The translations under genes were made by a program, and so were the position numbers. This document shows positions 35,031-48,414 of a stretch of DNA of 64,000 bases, one piece after another. The stretch lies in NCBI GenBank assembly GCA_035235625.1, contig CP141143.1, positions 4,880,501-4,944,500 on the forward strand, written 5' to 3'. Each line of letters opens with the position of its first letter. Within the stretch, counting starts at the first letter, position 1. The notes beneath the pieces are model-generated. The model saw only the letters and a program-made list of their open reading frames with translations, ran no database searches and had not been told where the DNA came from. The stretch comes from Saururus chinensis. Lineage: Eukaryota; Streptophyta; Magnoliopsida; Piperales; Saururaceae.

Positions 35031-37900
35031 AGGTAGGAGAGCTTTGAACTTGTAATTTTATGATAATATGCTTTGAATGTGTATCAATATTCTCTAATTG
35101 TATGATTTAATGCTTTGAGTACTCTGTGATTATCTAATTGCATGATGTAAGAGTGAAAGATGATAAATAATGGTATGTTTTAAACGCATATGACATACAT
35201 ATGAGCTAAAAGCATGTTTGATGTATGTGGACTATGTTCATGCTAGTGATGGCTAGTGAGTATGGCTGTAAGCTATGTATGGAATTATATGTATCTTATA
35301 CATATGTGTGATAGGCATACGTATGTATGATGATTATATGCCTGTGTGATGGATAAGTGTGCGTATAGGGTAGATGGGTGGGCAATGGACGGTAAGAGGT
35401 GACAAAGGGTTTGGTATGAATTTGTAATTGTATGACTTGCAGAAGACAAAGGATATAAGTTGAATGGGCGAGGATTGGAGTGGTTTGGTTTGGATTGAAG
35501 CTTATGTTGGGAGTTTAGCAAGTATGCGGATTTAAAGTTTGGTGCCTTATAGGGATGGTCAAATAGTAAGAGTGTACAACATAATTGTACAAGTATAACA
35601 TACATATTATGAAGTGGAAAATAAGGTATAAGTAAGAGGGTCTCTAAAGAGCTTAGTTTGATGACGTTTGAGTAAGATGTTTTGACAATAAGGAGGATGA
35701 CAGAGACTGTATGAATATGTAAGAACATGTTTTGTGGTGAGTTATGATTATAAGATGGACGGGTTAAGTGAAGTCTATTGCCCTAACAAACTAAGGTTTT
35801 GGAATGGGCTCCACTTCTTTTTGTTTGTGGAAGACTATAAGATTAAAAGTTGTTATGTCATAGTCATACTTACGTAAATTACTTAGTTCAAACTTGAATT
35901 GTAAGCAAAGCTAATATGATAGCATTATGAGTTTGAGACCTAGCAACATATTAATTTTCGTATTTGAGCTAGCTGATAATGAGTCGAATGAGCATTTCTC
36001 TTGTCTTGTCATGGTGTTTATCCTACAAGATGTTGTCCATATGTTGTATTTAAGCCCAGATGTCTTATGCTCTATTGAGAGCAATGTTTGTTTGCGATAT
36101 TATCTTGGTACTATATTAAGCTCAGATGTTTGATGTTCTATTAAGAACATTGTATGTTTTTACCTTTAATCTGCACTATATGATTCTGCCCAAGAGTGAC
36201 ACTGTAAAATTCTGGCCCAAGAGTGACATTGTATGATTTTTGTCCTTAGTTGACACTGTATAGCCTCTAAAGTGTGGGCATTTGGGCACTCAGGTAAGTA
36301 GTATCATAGAACTACTTTTGCCTATTTGATCATGTGGTTACCTTGCCTTCAAGAAAGTCCATGACTTCTAGTTACTTCCTCAGAGGTTAAGGTGATGCCC
36401 CAGTGGCATTTATATCTATTTTGACACTTGAGCTTTTTTATTGTACTTAACTTTAGTGGCCAATAGTATGTGTGCAATGAGTCAGTTTGTAAGTTTTGGA
36501 ATAAGTTGTAAGTTTGCTAGTAAGTTCGTAAGATTTTGAGTAAGAGTACTGTAAGTGTGTAAGATTCTAAGTAAGACTATAAAAGTAAGTTTTAAAGGAA
36601 GACTGCAAGTGTATTTTTTTAAGTAAGACTGTAAGTATATATTTCTGAGCAAAATGGTACGAGTTAGATTATAAAAATGTTCTAAGTAGACTATAAGTGA
36701 AAGGATGGTACGATTAAGGTTGTAAGTGTACGAATGGTAAGATGATATATATATATATATATATATATTTGCATGATTGTTATATGATGCAACTTTAATG
36801 TGTTAGTATCTTTTATGCTTCATGTTTAAGTTGAATGAGTGCATCTATATATGGACTTGCAGAGTATATTATTTAGAACTCCCCTACTAAGTATTTTTCT
36901 CCTCAGTGTGAAAATACTTATTTTCCCTTTTTTTAGCTTCGATGTTTATGAGGCTTTTGCAGGTTTGTGATGGAGAGCTCCTAAAGATGGATGCTTATTT
37001 TTGTGGGTGGATTGATTTCCATTGACTCTACTATACCCTTGACTTACTGTGAGTCTTTATTATTTGTCCCATGATCTAATGTATTGAGTGAGATGAGAAT
37101 TAAGGTGTTTATACTTTATGGACTTGTAATTTAGATTAGACTATGGATTGTTTATGAGACTTGTACTCAGGGATGCCTAGGATAGATTTGTAATTAAAGC
37201 CCATGATCATGACAATTTATTTCTTACATTTGTTTTTAAGTAGCGCTTGAGAATGTTTAGTTTGACTGTACGATGTTTAATTAAAAAGAAATTTTTATAT
37301 GGGCAAAATTGATGTGTGATGTTTTTCTTTTACAAATTTTGTATTCGATCGTCATTTTTTCCTATTTACAACCATTATATTGTATAAAAATTCATATCTT
37401 TTTAAGAAAATGTATTAAAAATTCTCTGGCATTACATCTGGCTCCCCAAAGGAAGGAGTTATATATAGAGTCACTCCCATGGCTTGGGAGTTAGGTTAAA
37501 ATAAACTAGAGCATTAAAAATGACTGATCATAGATAACACAATATAGGACATTTCAACAATCATGGTAGAGACCTCAACTACACTGGTCCATGAACCCTT
37601 GTGGGATTTAACTTTATGACATGGATGGAGTGATCAGATTTTAGAAGAATTGAGGTTGAGTTTATGGGTAGTTATAGTGAAACATGGTTAAACTCCTATA
37701 CAGGGCTACTATGTCGTAAAGAAACTTTATGACCTACACTTAGGAAGCAAGAGACTTATATGTGTGGTTATGGTAATGGAATAATTATGTTTTTCTTACT
37801 TTTGAGCATGCTTATATATGTTATTATTTGTTTCTATTCTTGTATCTTGATGTACTTCATGAAATAATGATCATGATATACTTATATGTTGCTCTTGAAT
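35031..37900. other. AT-rich, probably retroelement-derived DNA
   Basis: No coding frame. 36480-36740 is a degenerate series of GTAAGACTGTAAGT-like words. A TA microsatellite lies at 36744-36769. Short T-rich, AG-ended stretches near 36960 resemble leader DNA of the giant LTRs further right, but no LTR ends were found. Confidence 0.3.
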
Positions 37901-40582
37901 TATGAATGTGAAATGAGCAGGAATTTTTTAAAATTTTGAAGTTGGCCACTTAGAAAATAGGGTGTTTGACCCCTTAATCTTATCAGTAGAATAAATGACT
38001 AAATTATGAAATTTAGGGCTTAGACCTATATGGATAGAAAGTATACAAAAATAGCTTTGAAATGTCATCAAGAATGTGTGAATCAAAGTTTGGATGAGGG
38101 GGATATGGCAATTCAAAGTTGAATATGTTATACATGACCCGTTTACCCAAAATAGACGCACAAATTGGTTGTTTAATTCATTCTACGGGTCTGGTTAATT
38201 AAGGAGGCATAAATTAATTTTTAGGGCCTAATTAGGTTGTAGAAGTAGAGAGGGTTTGGCCCGACATCTAAGGAGATTAGGGTTCCTAGTCTCAATGCTT
38301 ATAAAAAGGGCTAATGAGGGTTTCTAGGGGGAAGGAAAGAGAGAGAGAGAGCCATTGTGGGAGGTTTTTTGGCTAATGAGGGCTAATGAGGGTTTCTAGG
38401 GGCAAGCTCAAAGATCGGTGGTGTAACGAGGTAGGATATTGTGCCTAAATTTAACATAATCCTTTTATCATCAATTGAGGTTATAATTTTGTTGTTTAAT
38501 ATTCATGGCAGGAGTGCGCATCATGCGGGCCAAAGATATTATGCTCAATGGCCATGCACTTGCAAAAAGGGGGGAAAGCCCCTTTGTTTTGCAATGAACT
38601 AGCCGGAGGTATGGGTGGTGCATTGTGGCTTCCAAGTAGCGGTCAAGGAGAGGAAGGCCATAACTTTGTGTTTGACTTGTAGTGAAAGCCTCCGCCCTTG
38701 GTAGAAATATGGCCAGAGTGATTGGGAACTACTATGGCATGGGGTTCACCAGCCCACCACCCACTGGATAGTGGGGGCTGGTGTGATCCAGAGGTGATGC
38801 TTAGTGGATAGGGCTGCCGGTGATGCCACCCAGAAGGAGAGGTGTGAGACAGAGAGGGATTTTCAGAGGAGATGATCTCTAGATCGGGAGAAGGCAACAT
38901 AGTCGGCTTTGCCTCTGCCACCCACAGTATCACACCTCGGTGCCTCCCAACCATGGTTCGCCATTTTGGATCTAGGTCTTGTCTCGGTAGTTTAAGGAGA
39001 TGAGACCTCGGAGAGATCGTGTAAAATAATAGCAAGCATTCATGTGATTGTAAAAAAATAGTTAACACATTTCTCAATGTAGGTATATAATATTATAGGC
39101 AAGTATTAAAAGATTATAAACTTATGAGATTACTCTACAAAAATTATGTAGAGTAAGGAAAAAATATAATATTTATTAATGATGCAAAATGAGAAATATT
39201 AAAGAGAAATATTGTTTATGTAGAAAAATCAAAACTTATTTAGCTATAAAATCTAAGAATAAGTAAACCCAATGACATACGACTAAGAATTAATTTAAGT
39301 AGAGCATCTAATAAAATACTAATTAGTGCACAAACTTCAATAAGTACTATAAGGATATCAACTAATTTATGAAATTAAACAAAAAGATTTTGAGGATATT
39401 AATAGGGAGTACCTCCTTATTTAATAAGAAATCATACTAAGAGCAGAAAATTTATATTTGGAAGGCAATATAGCCATGAAATTACAATCCCACATATAAC
39501 TTTCTCAGGTCTACATTGGGTTGTGTTCCTTGGGGCGATAGCTTAGTATTAAATAGAGGTGTCATAATGAGGCTTAAACCAGAGTATTTTCAAGGTCATA
39601 AAGAGTGAGTATTAATATTAATGTGTTCATAGCACCAAAGACAATTAAAAGAACTGAAGTAGGGGGGAGATGGTGAAATATAACTTACAAAACAGAAAGT
39701 GTTCCCATGATTATGTGCAGCTCGTCAAGCCACAAAACATATGATTGGGACAAAACTTCAATGCAAGTTTACGCAAAGTAATGTCATGCCAATTTCACGG
39801 TGACACAAGCCACAATTTACATCAATATAATTCAATTTCAGATACATCAAGTCCCCACCTCAAAGATATATAACACAACCAACAACTTCAACAAAAAAAA
39901 TAAGTAAAATCATTATCGTCTTTACCAAGCCTCCACCATATATGTTTTATTAAAACTAACCTAAAAGTGTCAATTGTGTTGACAGGGTGGTAGATTCCGT
40001 TTGAAGAGTTTGTACTTTGCGCTCAAGCTCTAATATATAATGTGCTTTCCTCTCTTTTGAATGAGCAGCTGACTAACGATTTGCCAATGCTCTACTCATA
40101 TAAACAACAATGATCATATGAAATGTCAATCATAGAAGAAAATGAAACTAGAGATAAACAGAGGAATCCAAGTTTTATTATGCAATTATGAAAATAGATA
40201 TGAACGGATGAAGAAGCAAAATGAAACCTCTTGCCCACCAGTGAAAATTTCATGGCTCTGAATTGATTTTGATCTCCACGATGAATTTTTATAGGGTTGG
40301 ATCTTGGATTTGGAAAGAGTCTTGGTTGAAGTTAAAGTTTGAAGATACCTTTTTAAGTACTTCCTGGCCATCTTCGGCTCTCGATTTGTTGACAGTTATT
40401 GTTAACAATCCTTTTGGAATTTGGAACGAAAGCCCGATCTTGTGTCCTTCTGGAATTTGGAATGGAAGCCTGATCTCGTTTGATCTCAGCAATCTCAGCG
40501 AGATCTAGCCGAAATTAGGAATTTCATCTCTACCAAGTCTCGTGGCTAGTAGAGACTCCGAGAGAGAGAGATATTGGCGAGA
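37901..40582. other. Unassigned, possibly retroelement-derived DNA
   Basis: A TATA-like CTTATAAAAAGG lies near 38309, followed by two direct copies of GGCTAATGAGGGTTTCTAGG (near 38320 and 38390). A GC-richer stretch (38640-39000) is open on the minus strand (144 codons) without a known domain. 39080-40580 is AT-rich with nothing recognised. Confidence 0.3.
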
Positions 40583-43500
40583 TTTCACCAAGATGGCGAA
40601 CCATGCTCCCGACCCAAGCTGAACCCGGTCCAAGGGACGGTTGAAGTACACGGGGGCGACGCATTGTTAAACTACGGAAGACTTGACCCCTCTAGCGGGC
40701 AAATTATACATATGGAGTTGCACACCTTTAAATCTTTGTGTAAGAGAAATAAGAAAAAGTATAAAGGACTTTAAATTAGAAACAATCCTCAAGTCTCAAC
40801 CTACAACTTTTAATACTGAGTCAACAAACATGGCTCGGATTAGAAAGTCATAAACAGGTCTAAAACCACAAGGGTTACAAGAGTCTGGAACAAGATTAAC
40901 CATATATAATGTTCTAACATTAAAACATACTAAATAAGAAAATATAGCAGAGTTTCGAGGCATCCATGCCAATTCCAAAGCATTCCTAACCGTTCCTCAT
41001 ACAGAGGATCTTGATGAACTGTATGTTGCACCATGCAACCCTAAAATAGAAAACAAAAAATGGGGTGAGTGTAAACTCAATAAGGTTTTGAAATATGAAA
41101 ATGGTAAATTAGAAACATCCATGACATATCAACATAGTCTATCAGATCTACACATCACATAATATCCTATTTCTTATTACTTTCCTTACCATAACCATAC
41201 TACTCATAAGTAATTATCCTAGATACAAGTATCTCAACATACTACTCATGACATGAATAATCACATTATATCATATACATCCATCCTGCATGAAGAGTGT
41301 CTCAAGTACACCCTACCCATCCATGCATACCCATTTCCTTAATAACATTCAACCTGCATAACATGTGTCTTTAACACACAATCACATCATGCATATTCAT
41401 AACCATTAACCTGCATGAGAAGTATTCCTAACACATAATCACATCATGAATATCTAATTCTCATTCATCCATAAATCATTCACATTGCACGAAAAAAGTG
41501 TCTTAATTATATTATACCAAATCATGCATAATAAATCATATTCACATGTGTCACATAATCTAAATTATCCCTACACAATTTGTGTAACCTGGGTATAATA
41601 TTATCCCATACACATGCATCATTAAAAAGGTAAATGTCTCCATCAAGGAGAGAAATACAATCATATCACCCGCTCTAGACGTAGTCTGATTTTCTAAATA
41701 GAAACCTAAGACATTGTCCACTCTAGACATAATCCAAATTCTTTGCGAAAACTTAGGGTGTTTGGGGTAATCAGACCCTCTACTCGCTCTGGACAATCCA
41801 AAAGGAATGTTCAAATTCCTTATAGAAACATATAGGAGTCTGCTTGTTCTAGACAGTCCTGGCCGAGAACATCCAAATTTATTACGGAGTCTGTAGTATG
41901 TTCGCTCTAGATATCTCTGGAGTGGAAGAGTCCGAATTCAATGAGGGAAACATAGAACATGTGGTAGCCAGTGCACAAAGGCATACAACTCAGGATTCTC
42001 ATTGTCTAGATGACACTATCATAAAATCTCAACTACATTCAAATCAACTCAACTCAACTCAACCCGATGAAGATCCATGTTCCAATCAGAAACTCAAATT
42101 GAAATCATGTCCTTTTGGACCAACTAATTTCTGATAAGTCAATAATTGATTATTCTGGTAAGCAATCTCACACATTGAATCCAATCAATCAATCAAGGCT
42201 TATCTCGATAAAGTCTCGTTCCTAAATCCGTTTCATGATACATGCAATATAGTACATACGTGAGCAATCTTTACATTAATCCCAATTTCATGGAACATGC
42301 TCCCATCAACCACACATGTATCATATCTAATAATAAGTATCAACAATTACCGTGATCACTCCCCTAGATGTGTGTATATGGTAAAAATATTCAATTCTAA
42401 GTATATGTACATGCATTATAAATAACCCATCAAAATATTGCACACATACTCTTTAACATTTAATCATGACTCATTATTGAAATCATGAGTTAAAACCATC
42501 GAAAAACACAATTCGAATTGAGTGTAACCTCAAGCTAGACTTAGGTAAGCATATTCATACCACATTTGAAGCTAGACATGACACCATCATTCACCCATAA
42601 TTTAATCATAATATGTAAAGGCATATAATTTCATTCTCATACTATAACCTTTCTGAAATCATACTTAAAACATGATAAATCATTCAATATGGATTCAAGA
42701 CAAGAATTTATAACATGCTTAACCAAATAACATAAAATTCACTTAACACTTAACCATTCATCATAGCCTCCAACATTAAATTTATACCCTTCTAGTAGCT
42801 TATCATAACATAATTTACTAACCATATACATAGGAAATGATACTCAAGAGTAAAAACACAAAAATAAGCAAAATAACAAAAATCACAAATATGTTGTGTT
42901 GGTGTTAAAACGCATGTCTGTTCGATCGGCCTACTTGGCCGTTTGATCACCAGTTTTGGGGTTCTGGTTCGTCTTCTTCCTTTTGAATTTGAAACTAAAA
43001 ATACACATGTATATCTTAATCCTTTAAATCTCACTCCCAAACTTCATAATAATAAAATCGAAGCTTATGAAACATTAAATCTAGCCATTTACAACCAAAA
43101 ATACCAAGAAATCGCAAAAAAGATTAAGCTTTTCTAAATTCACCATTAAAGCTCAACTCCATGGAAACCTATATAAAACTCTATTAAACATCAAATCTAA
43201 AATCACAAATCTATTTAGGATAAAATCCCTTACCTCCAGCAAGTTTCTTGACTTGAAATCGATGCTCTAACACCTTCAAAATCCTACCCACAATAGGGTT
43301 TTTTTAATACTTCTATAAATCAGATTAAAAATGCCTAAATCACTTGAAAATTTATAGATCTAGGGTTTATTGAGTTCAAAATAAATTTTTTTTCATAAGA
43401 GTTTGAAATAGAGGTTAAAATCAGTAACTTTATGGGTATAAATCAAGATTAAACCTTGGCAAAAGAAGAAATTTAGAAAGTTTAAGTGAAACCCTAAGAA

Positions 43501-44037
43501 ATTAGTGAAAGATTAAGTTAATTTTTACCTTAATCACCATTCCTTCTTTGGAAATGGGGATTAGGGCCTCTCAAGCTCCACATTTCAGCCCTTTCCATTT
43601 TGGTAAGTGTTTATGGCTTACTATTTATAGTAGACTTTGGGGTAGACTTAACAAATAGGTATGGTATAAAAAAAATTTAACAATAAAAATGAAAAACTTT
43701 CTTATTCTAAGCCCAAATTAATGTCTAAAAATTTTGAAACATTTAATTACAGTCATAAGATGTTTTAGGGTTATTTGGGACTTATCATCTCAATTTCGCA
43801 TATGGGGCCCATGGTGGGTCCCGCCCCCCTAACTTAAAAAAATAGTCAAAATTCTAAAAAAAAATTGTATTGCCTTATATTAACATAAAAACCTTTAACG
43901 TGAATTTTTTAAATTAAAACCTTAGTTAACCACCTTAATTTTAAAAATAGTTTAAATTAATCAAAGTTAACATTAAACCACACAATAATCACTAAATAAA
44001 ATAAAATAAACCGGTTAGAGTTTAGGGATCTTATACA
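40583..44037 (-). mobile_element. Degenerate giant LTR, relative of the two solo LTRs
   Basis: Collinear with the LTR at 48415-51884. It has GAACCCGGTCC and CGGGGGCGACG near the left end (40620-40665), the TCGATCGG-type motifs near 42920, a TATA box CTATAAATAG on the minus strand (43621-43630) and a CCGGTT(T/A)-containing right end finishing TTATACA. Read on the minus strand it would start TGTATAAGATCC. The left boundary is approximate and no target duplication is seen, so it is older or truncated. Confidence 0.55.
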
Positions 44038-44386
44038 CAGTCCACTAGAGTATATAAGATTAGTCTCTTATGAGTTATTAGAAAGTGAGAGGCCATGACT
44101 GGGAGGCATCTTTTTGAAGGAGACGATCTCTGAACAATGAGATTAATCCCTAGTCAAGTTCGACTTTTATAAAAAAAAAGGCATTGAACCGGGTCTGGTT
44201 CAAAAGGCTATAAGTGTTCAACAAAAAAAGTTTAGAAAAATTACCAGTGGACATTGAGGGGGACAAGTGTCCTAATCAAGTTTCAGCTTGGGGGAAAATC
44301 CTAGTTTATAAAATAACTATTTTACCTTTATAATTATGTTTCAATTTAATCACCCAAATTAGGGGGCTCTGGTTCAGGGGACTATG
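44038..44386. other. Short spacer between LTRs
   Basis: AT-rich non-coding DNA ending in CTATG, the left target duplication of the next LTR. Confidence 0.4.
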
Positions 44387-45482
44387 TGTAAGGACTATCA
44401 TCTCAAAACTAGTTTTTGGTTTTCTTTAATTATCAGTTATCGTGAGGTTAACAAGTTTTCTGATTTATTCGGTGGTTTCATAAATAAATAGTATTTATGA
44501 TGGTTTTAACTAAAATCAACTTTAGGATTAGTGGTTTTAAGTAATTTTAAAACAAATTTGATTTTTTGGGGTTTTTCTAAATTTTTACTATTTTTTTAAA
44601 AATTTGGGTTTTGGCAGGACCCCTGTGGGCCTTACCGTTGAAATTTGGGTTTTCGGACCAAATGAACCCAGATATCTACTTAAGGTCATACAAAAATTTT
44701 TAGAATTTTCTTAGACTTAATTAGTGCTCAAATTTGTAAAATACCCATTTTTAGCCTATTTTTCTTATTTACACCCCATAACTTACTTATACATACCCCA
44801 ACCCTTACTATAAAAGGCCAAACTTGAGTCATTTCTATTTTTGGGAATAGGCTGAGGAGGAGTGGTCAGGCCTAATCCTCAATTAGGCCCGAATTAGAAG
44901 GTGTTTAAGGCAAGCCTACTCTAATTAAGAACTAAACCTTAGCTTTCTTCTTAATCTTTTCTAAATCTACCATTTCCCCTTTATTTTAATTTATTTTTTG
45001 ATATCAAAAACTACTGATTTGTATTTTACTACAAACCCTAGCTTTCAAAATCTGATTTTTATGTTCAACAAGCCCTAGATCTAAGTTTTTAATTAGGGTT
45101 TTCTTTGGTAAATCGATTTTAATGGAGTTTAATTCAAACTCTATGTTTTTGTAAAGTTTCAAGAAGGGTGACCATCAAATCCAAGTCTAATCAAGGGATA
45201 AGGTAATGGACTTTCAAAATTTCAGTTTATCCATGGTAAAACTCTTAATTTTTGGCTTATTTTGAATGGAGTTACTTGATTTGGTGTGCTAATAGCATGA
45301 TTAGAAAATGATAATCTTTAATCCCGATTTCATAGGGTTTTATCTTGTTATGATATAGTTTAACATTATGGAAGTCATGGAGGACTTTTGATGGTATTTA
45401 GGATGTTAGATGTTGATTTGAAGTGTTATCAATGGAGTTTCGGTTTGCATTTGTAAAAGGAAGAAGATGGTCAGTTCTGCCT

Positions 45483-45655
45483 TGTTGGCGTTCGAACGAC
45501 CCTTCTGGGCATTCGAACGGTAACACTGTCGAATCAACAGATTTGCAGTTCAGCATATCGAACAGCCTGCTGGGCATTTGAACGACCAAATTGTAAATTT
45601 TAAATTTTCCCGTTTAGCCGATCGAACGGCTTGCAGGGCGTTCGAACGGCTACAC
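45483..45655 (+). repeat. Cluster of TTCGAACGG/TCGAACGGC palindromic motifs in LTR A
   Basis: At least five copies of a near-palindromic word (GTTCGAACGACC, ATTCGAACGGT, ATCGAACAGC, ATCGAACGGC, GTTCGAACGGC) at roughly regular spacing. The matching place in LTR B (50685-50790) has CCGATCGATCGCCC-type copies and the old LTR has one near 42920. Conservation across three copies suggests a motif of the family, but its role is unknown. Confidence 0.6.
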
Positions 45656-46883
45656 AGCATAATTTTATGTTATTCACATGATGTTTATTTCGATGATTCA
45701 ACTTTAACTTGCCAATTTTATATGAATGTGGAGTATTTTAAGCTATATTATGCTACTGGAAAGGCATGCTATTGAGGTTATGAAGTTGGGATATATGATT
45801 TGAGATTTGTGGAATGACTTATGGTTTGTGGTATGATGTTGGAATTGTCATCTTGAAATTGTGAATAGTTGATTCTCTATGGTTAAACATATTTTCAATA
45901 GGACTACAACCTATTAATGGACTGACTTGGCAAGATAGAATGTGGTTAGTTGATGTGTGGATGTTGGTGAATGTCATGACTCAAGGATGAAATGAATGAT
46001 CTTATATGTGTTTAGCCTTTGTGGTTGAGTTTTGATTTGAGTTATGTTTGCAATGATTCTTCTCCTATGATTTCCGCTGGAATTCATGTTTAGATGAAAA
46101 TTCACATATGTAGTGTGGTAGTGAGTTTAATTTTAAGCATGTTGGCATGCATTGTATAAAATGCTTCTACTAGGTACACACACAAATGTGGGGTTTAATG
46201 ATGATGTTAAAGCTTGATATTATGATTATGAATGATGCATTAGGGGCTGATGAGAGCATTTATCATGGATTAGGGTTCATGTATGCCTTGCCCACGTATG
46301 TACCATGTTGCATGCATCATAAAAATAGATTTCTAATTGAGACTTCATCGAGGTTAATCGAATTTGACCGATTGGATGCAATGTGGTGAAATTGTGTGCC
46401 AGATTGATCGGTCATGGATTAATCAAAGTTGATTGGTCTGAAAGGACATGTTTTGATTTGAGTTCCTGTATGGAACGAGTGCACTCCCCGGGTTGAGTCT
46501 AGTTAAATGGAATTATGTGGGGACGAGTTGTGTGCTTGTCTTGCGGATTATGAGAATGTTATTATAAGGGTCATCTGAACCCTGAGAATCCAGTGTGGTA
46601 TGCCGTGTGCACTCGCTACCACGTGTTCTAGGGTTCCCTGTGTGGGAATTTGGGCTCTCCCTACCGCAGGAGATGTCCCTGGGTGAACACCCCTACTCTA
46701 AATTCTATATGTGAGAATGGGACATCCTTGGCCAGGATCGTCCAGGGCGAACAGTTTTTAGGGATTGACAACCCCGAACTTTATTTAATTCTTGTGTAGA
46801 ATTTTGGACCATGACACGCCTTCGTGGCCTTGTCTATGTTCCCGTTTGTGTGACACTAAATTGTGATTACTCCTTGATGGAGG

Positions 46884-47328
46884 TTGTTATGATATGATGC
46901 ATGATGCAATATATATGTTAGAGATACATTCATGCAGGTTGTTATGATATGATGTATGTGAAAATATGTATGTTAGAGATACATCCATGCAGGTTGATTA
47001 TGATATGATGCATGATGGAATATGTATGTTAGAGGTACATTCATGCAGGTTGTTATGATATGACGCATGTGGAAATATGTATGTTAGAGATACATCTATG
47101 CATGTTGATTATGATATGATGCATGATAGAACATGTATGTTAGAGATACATTCATGAAGGTTGTTATGATATAATACATGTGGGAATATGTATGTTAGAG
47201 ATACATCCATACAGGTTGATTATGATATGATGCATGATGGAATATGTATGTTAGAGATACATTCATGCAGGTTGATTTCGATATGATGCATGATGGAATA
47301 TGTATGTTAGAGATACATTTTATGCAGG
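46884..47328 (+). repeat. Minisatellite, about 8 units of 55-56 bp, in LTR A
   Basis: Units run TTGTTATGATATGATGCATG, a variable part, ATGTATGTTAGAGATACATT and CATGCAGG, repeated about eight times with small differences. Confidence 0.9.
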
Positions 47329-47987
47329 ATGTTATGATGAGAATGACATTATGTAGATTATGCACTATGATGCAGTTTTAGGTGATGTGTATGTGTGATC
47401 AGAAAATGATGCACCTTGCCAATCTTTGATATGAATAATTATATTGCTATGCTATCATATTTTCGATGTTGATAGTGATATTAAAAACCATTGCTGAGTT
47501 TGTTAAACTCACCCCTCTTTCTTGTGTTTTGTTTTGGGGCTGCGTGGTGCGTCACGCAGATGGACAACTCTTTGAGGAAAGGTCGGAGATGACTTGGATG
47601 TGATCATGGAGATCATTGTGTGACTTAATTTCCTTTGGTTTTATGCTTTATGTTTAGAACCTTTGTGTAAGGTTCTTTATTTTAGATTTATGTCACATTT
47701 TATAGTTGTGTTTCTTAAGACTTATTTTGAGCCAGTGTGGGCTTTAGTTAACTAAGCATGTGGGTTTGAGATTAGTTGTTTACTTTGTGATAAGCAACTC
47801 TCTTTCTTTCCTTCTTATTTACTCTTGCTCAAAGGATTGTGAGTACTCCATAATTCTGTTAAATCGCCCGTGGTTAGGGTTAAGTCTTCCGCTAGATCGT
47901 TTCTCAATCTTCCCTTCGTCGCCCCCGCGCGCTTGACCGGCCCCTGGACCGGGTTCAGCTCGGGTCGGGCATCATCGGGGCGTGACA

Positions 47988-48414
47988 CTATGACTGGGTG
48001 TATAAATTGAGAAAAATTTTAATGATAAGTGTATGTGTACCTTAAATATAGACCAATCCATATGGTGGGAAAAAATCCTAGTAAAGCATTAATTGACTAT
48101 TTTATCCCTAGGATTTAGGGTAAATCGGCTGGGTTGGTTTAAGGGGTTCATGACCCCACAAAATGCCAAAATAGTTACCACAGATCCTTAACATTGAGGA
48201 GTACCTTTCAACCCAATTTTGGACCTATTAGATATTAAGAAGGCTTTGAACAGAATAACAAAAATACCCTTATGAGTAGACTACCCACATTCGTGTAAAT
48301 AAAAACACGAGTCAATTTGAGAGTGGAGACCTTAGAGTGGTCAATAGCTTAAAATCAATAGATGGACATAGAAATGACCAGAATGACCTAAGGGAGAGTA
48401 CTATTGTCACGCCC
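47988..48414. other. 427-bp spacer between the two inverted solo LTRs
   Basis: AT-rich non-coding DNA. It starts with CTATG (right duplication of LTR A) and ends with ACTAT (left duplication of LTR B). Confidence 0.6.

Larger units (their letters stand above)
44387..47987 (+). mobile_element. Giant solo LTR A (3601 bp), plus orientation
   Basis: Begins TGTAAGGACTATC and ends GGGGCGTGACA (TG...CA). Flanked by CTATG on both sides (44382-44386 and 47988-47992), a perfect 5-bp target-site duplication. A TATA box CTATAAAAGG is at 44808-44817, giving a U3 of about 420 bp and a very long R-U5. No primer site, gag or pol adjoins it, so it is a solo LTR, probably of a Ty3/gypsy family with long LTRs (the GGGCGTGACA end is common there). 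It contains a 55-bp minisatellite and repeated TTCGAACGG motifs. Small frames inside are not genes. Confidence 0.88.

Noticed and set aside
46884..47328. Regular 55-bp repeats that could suggest a CRISPR-like array
   Set aside because: Units are contiguous without unique spacers and lie inside an LTR of a plant retrotransposon; it is a minisatellite.
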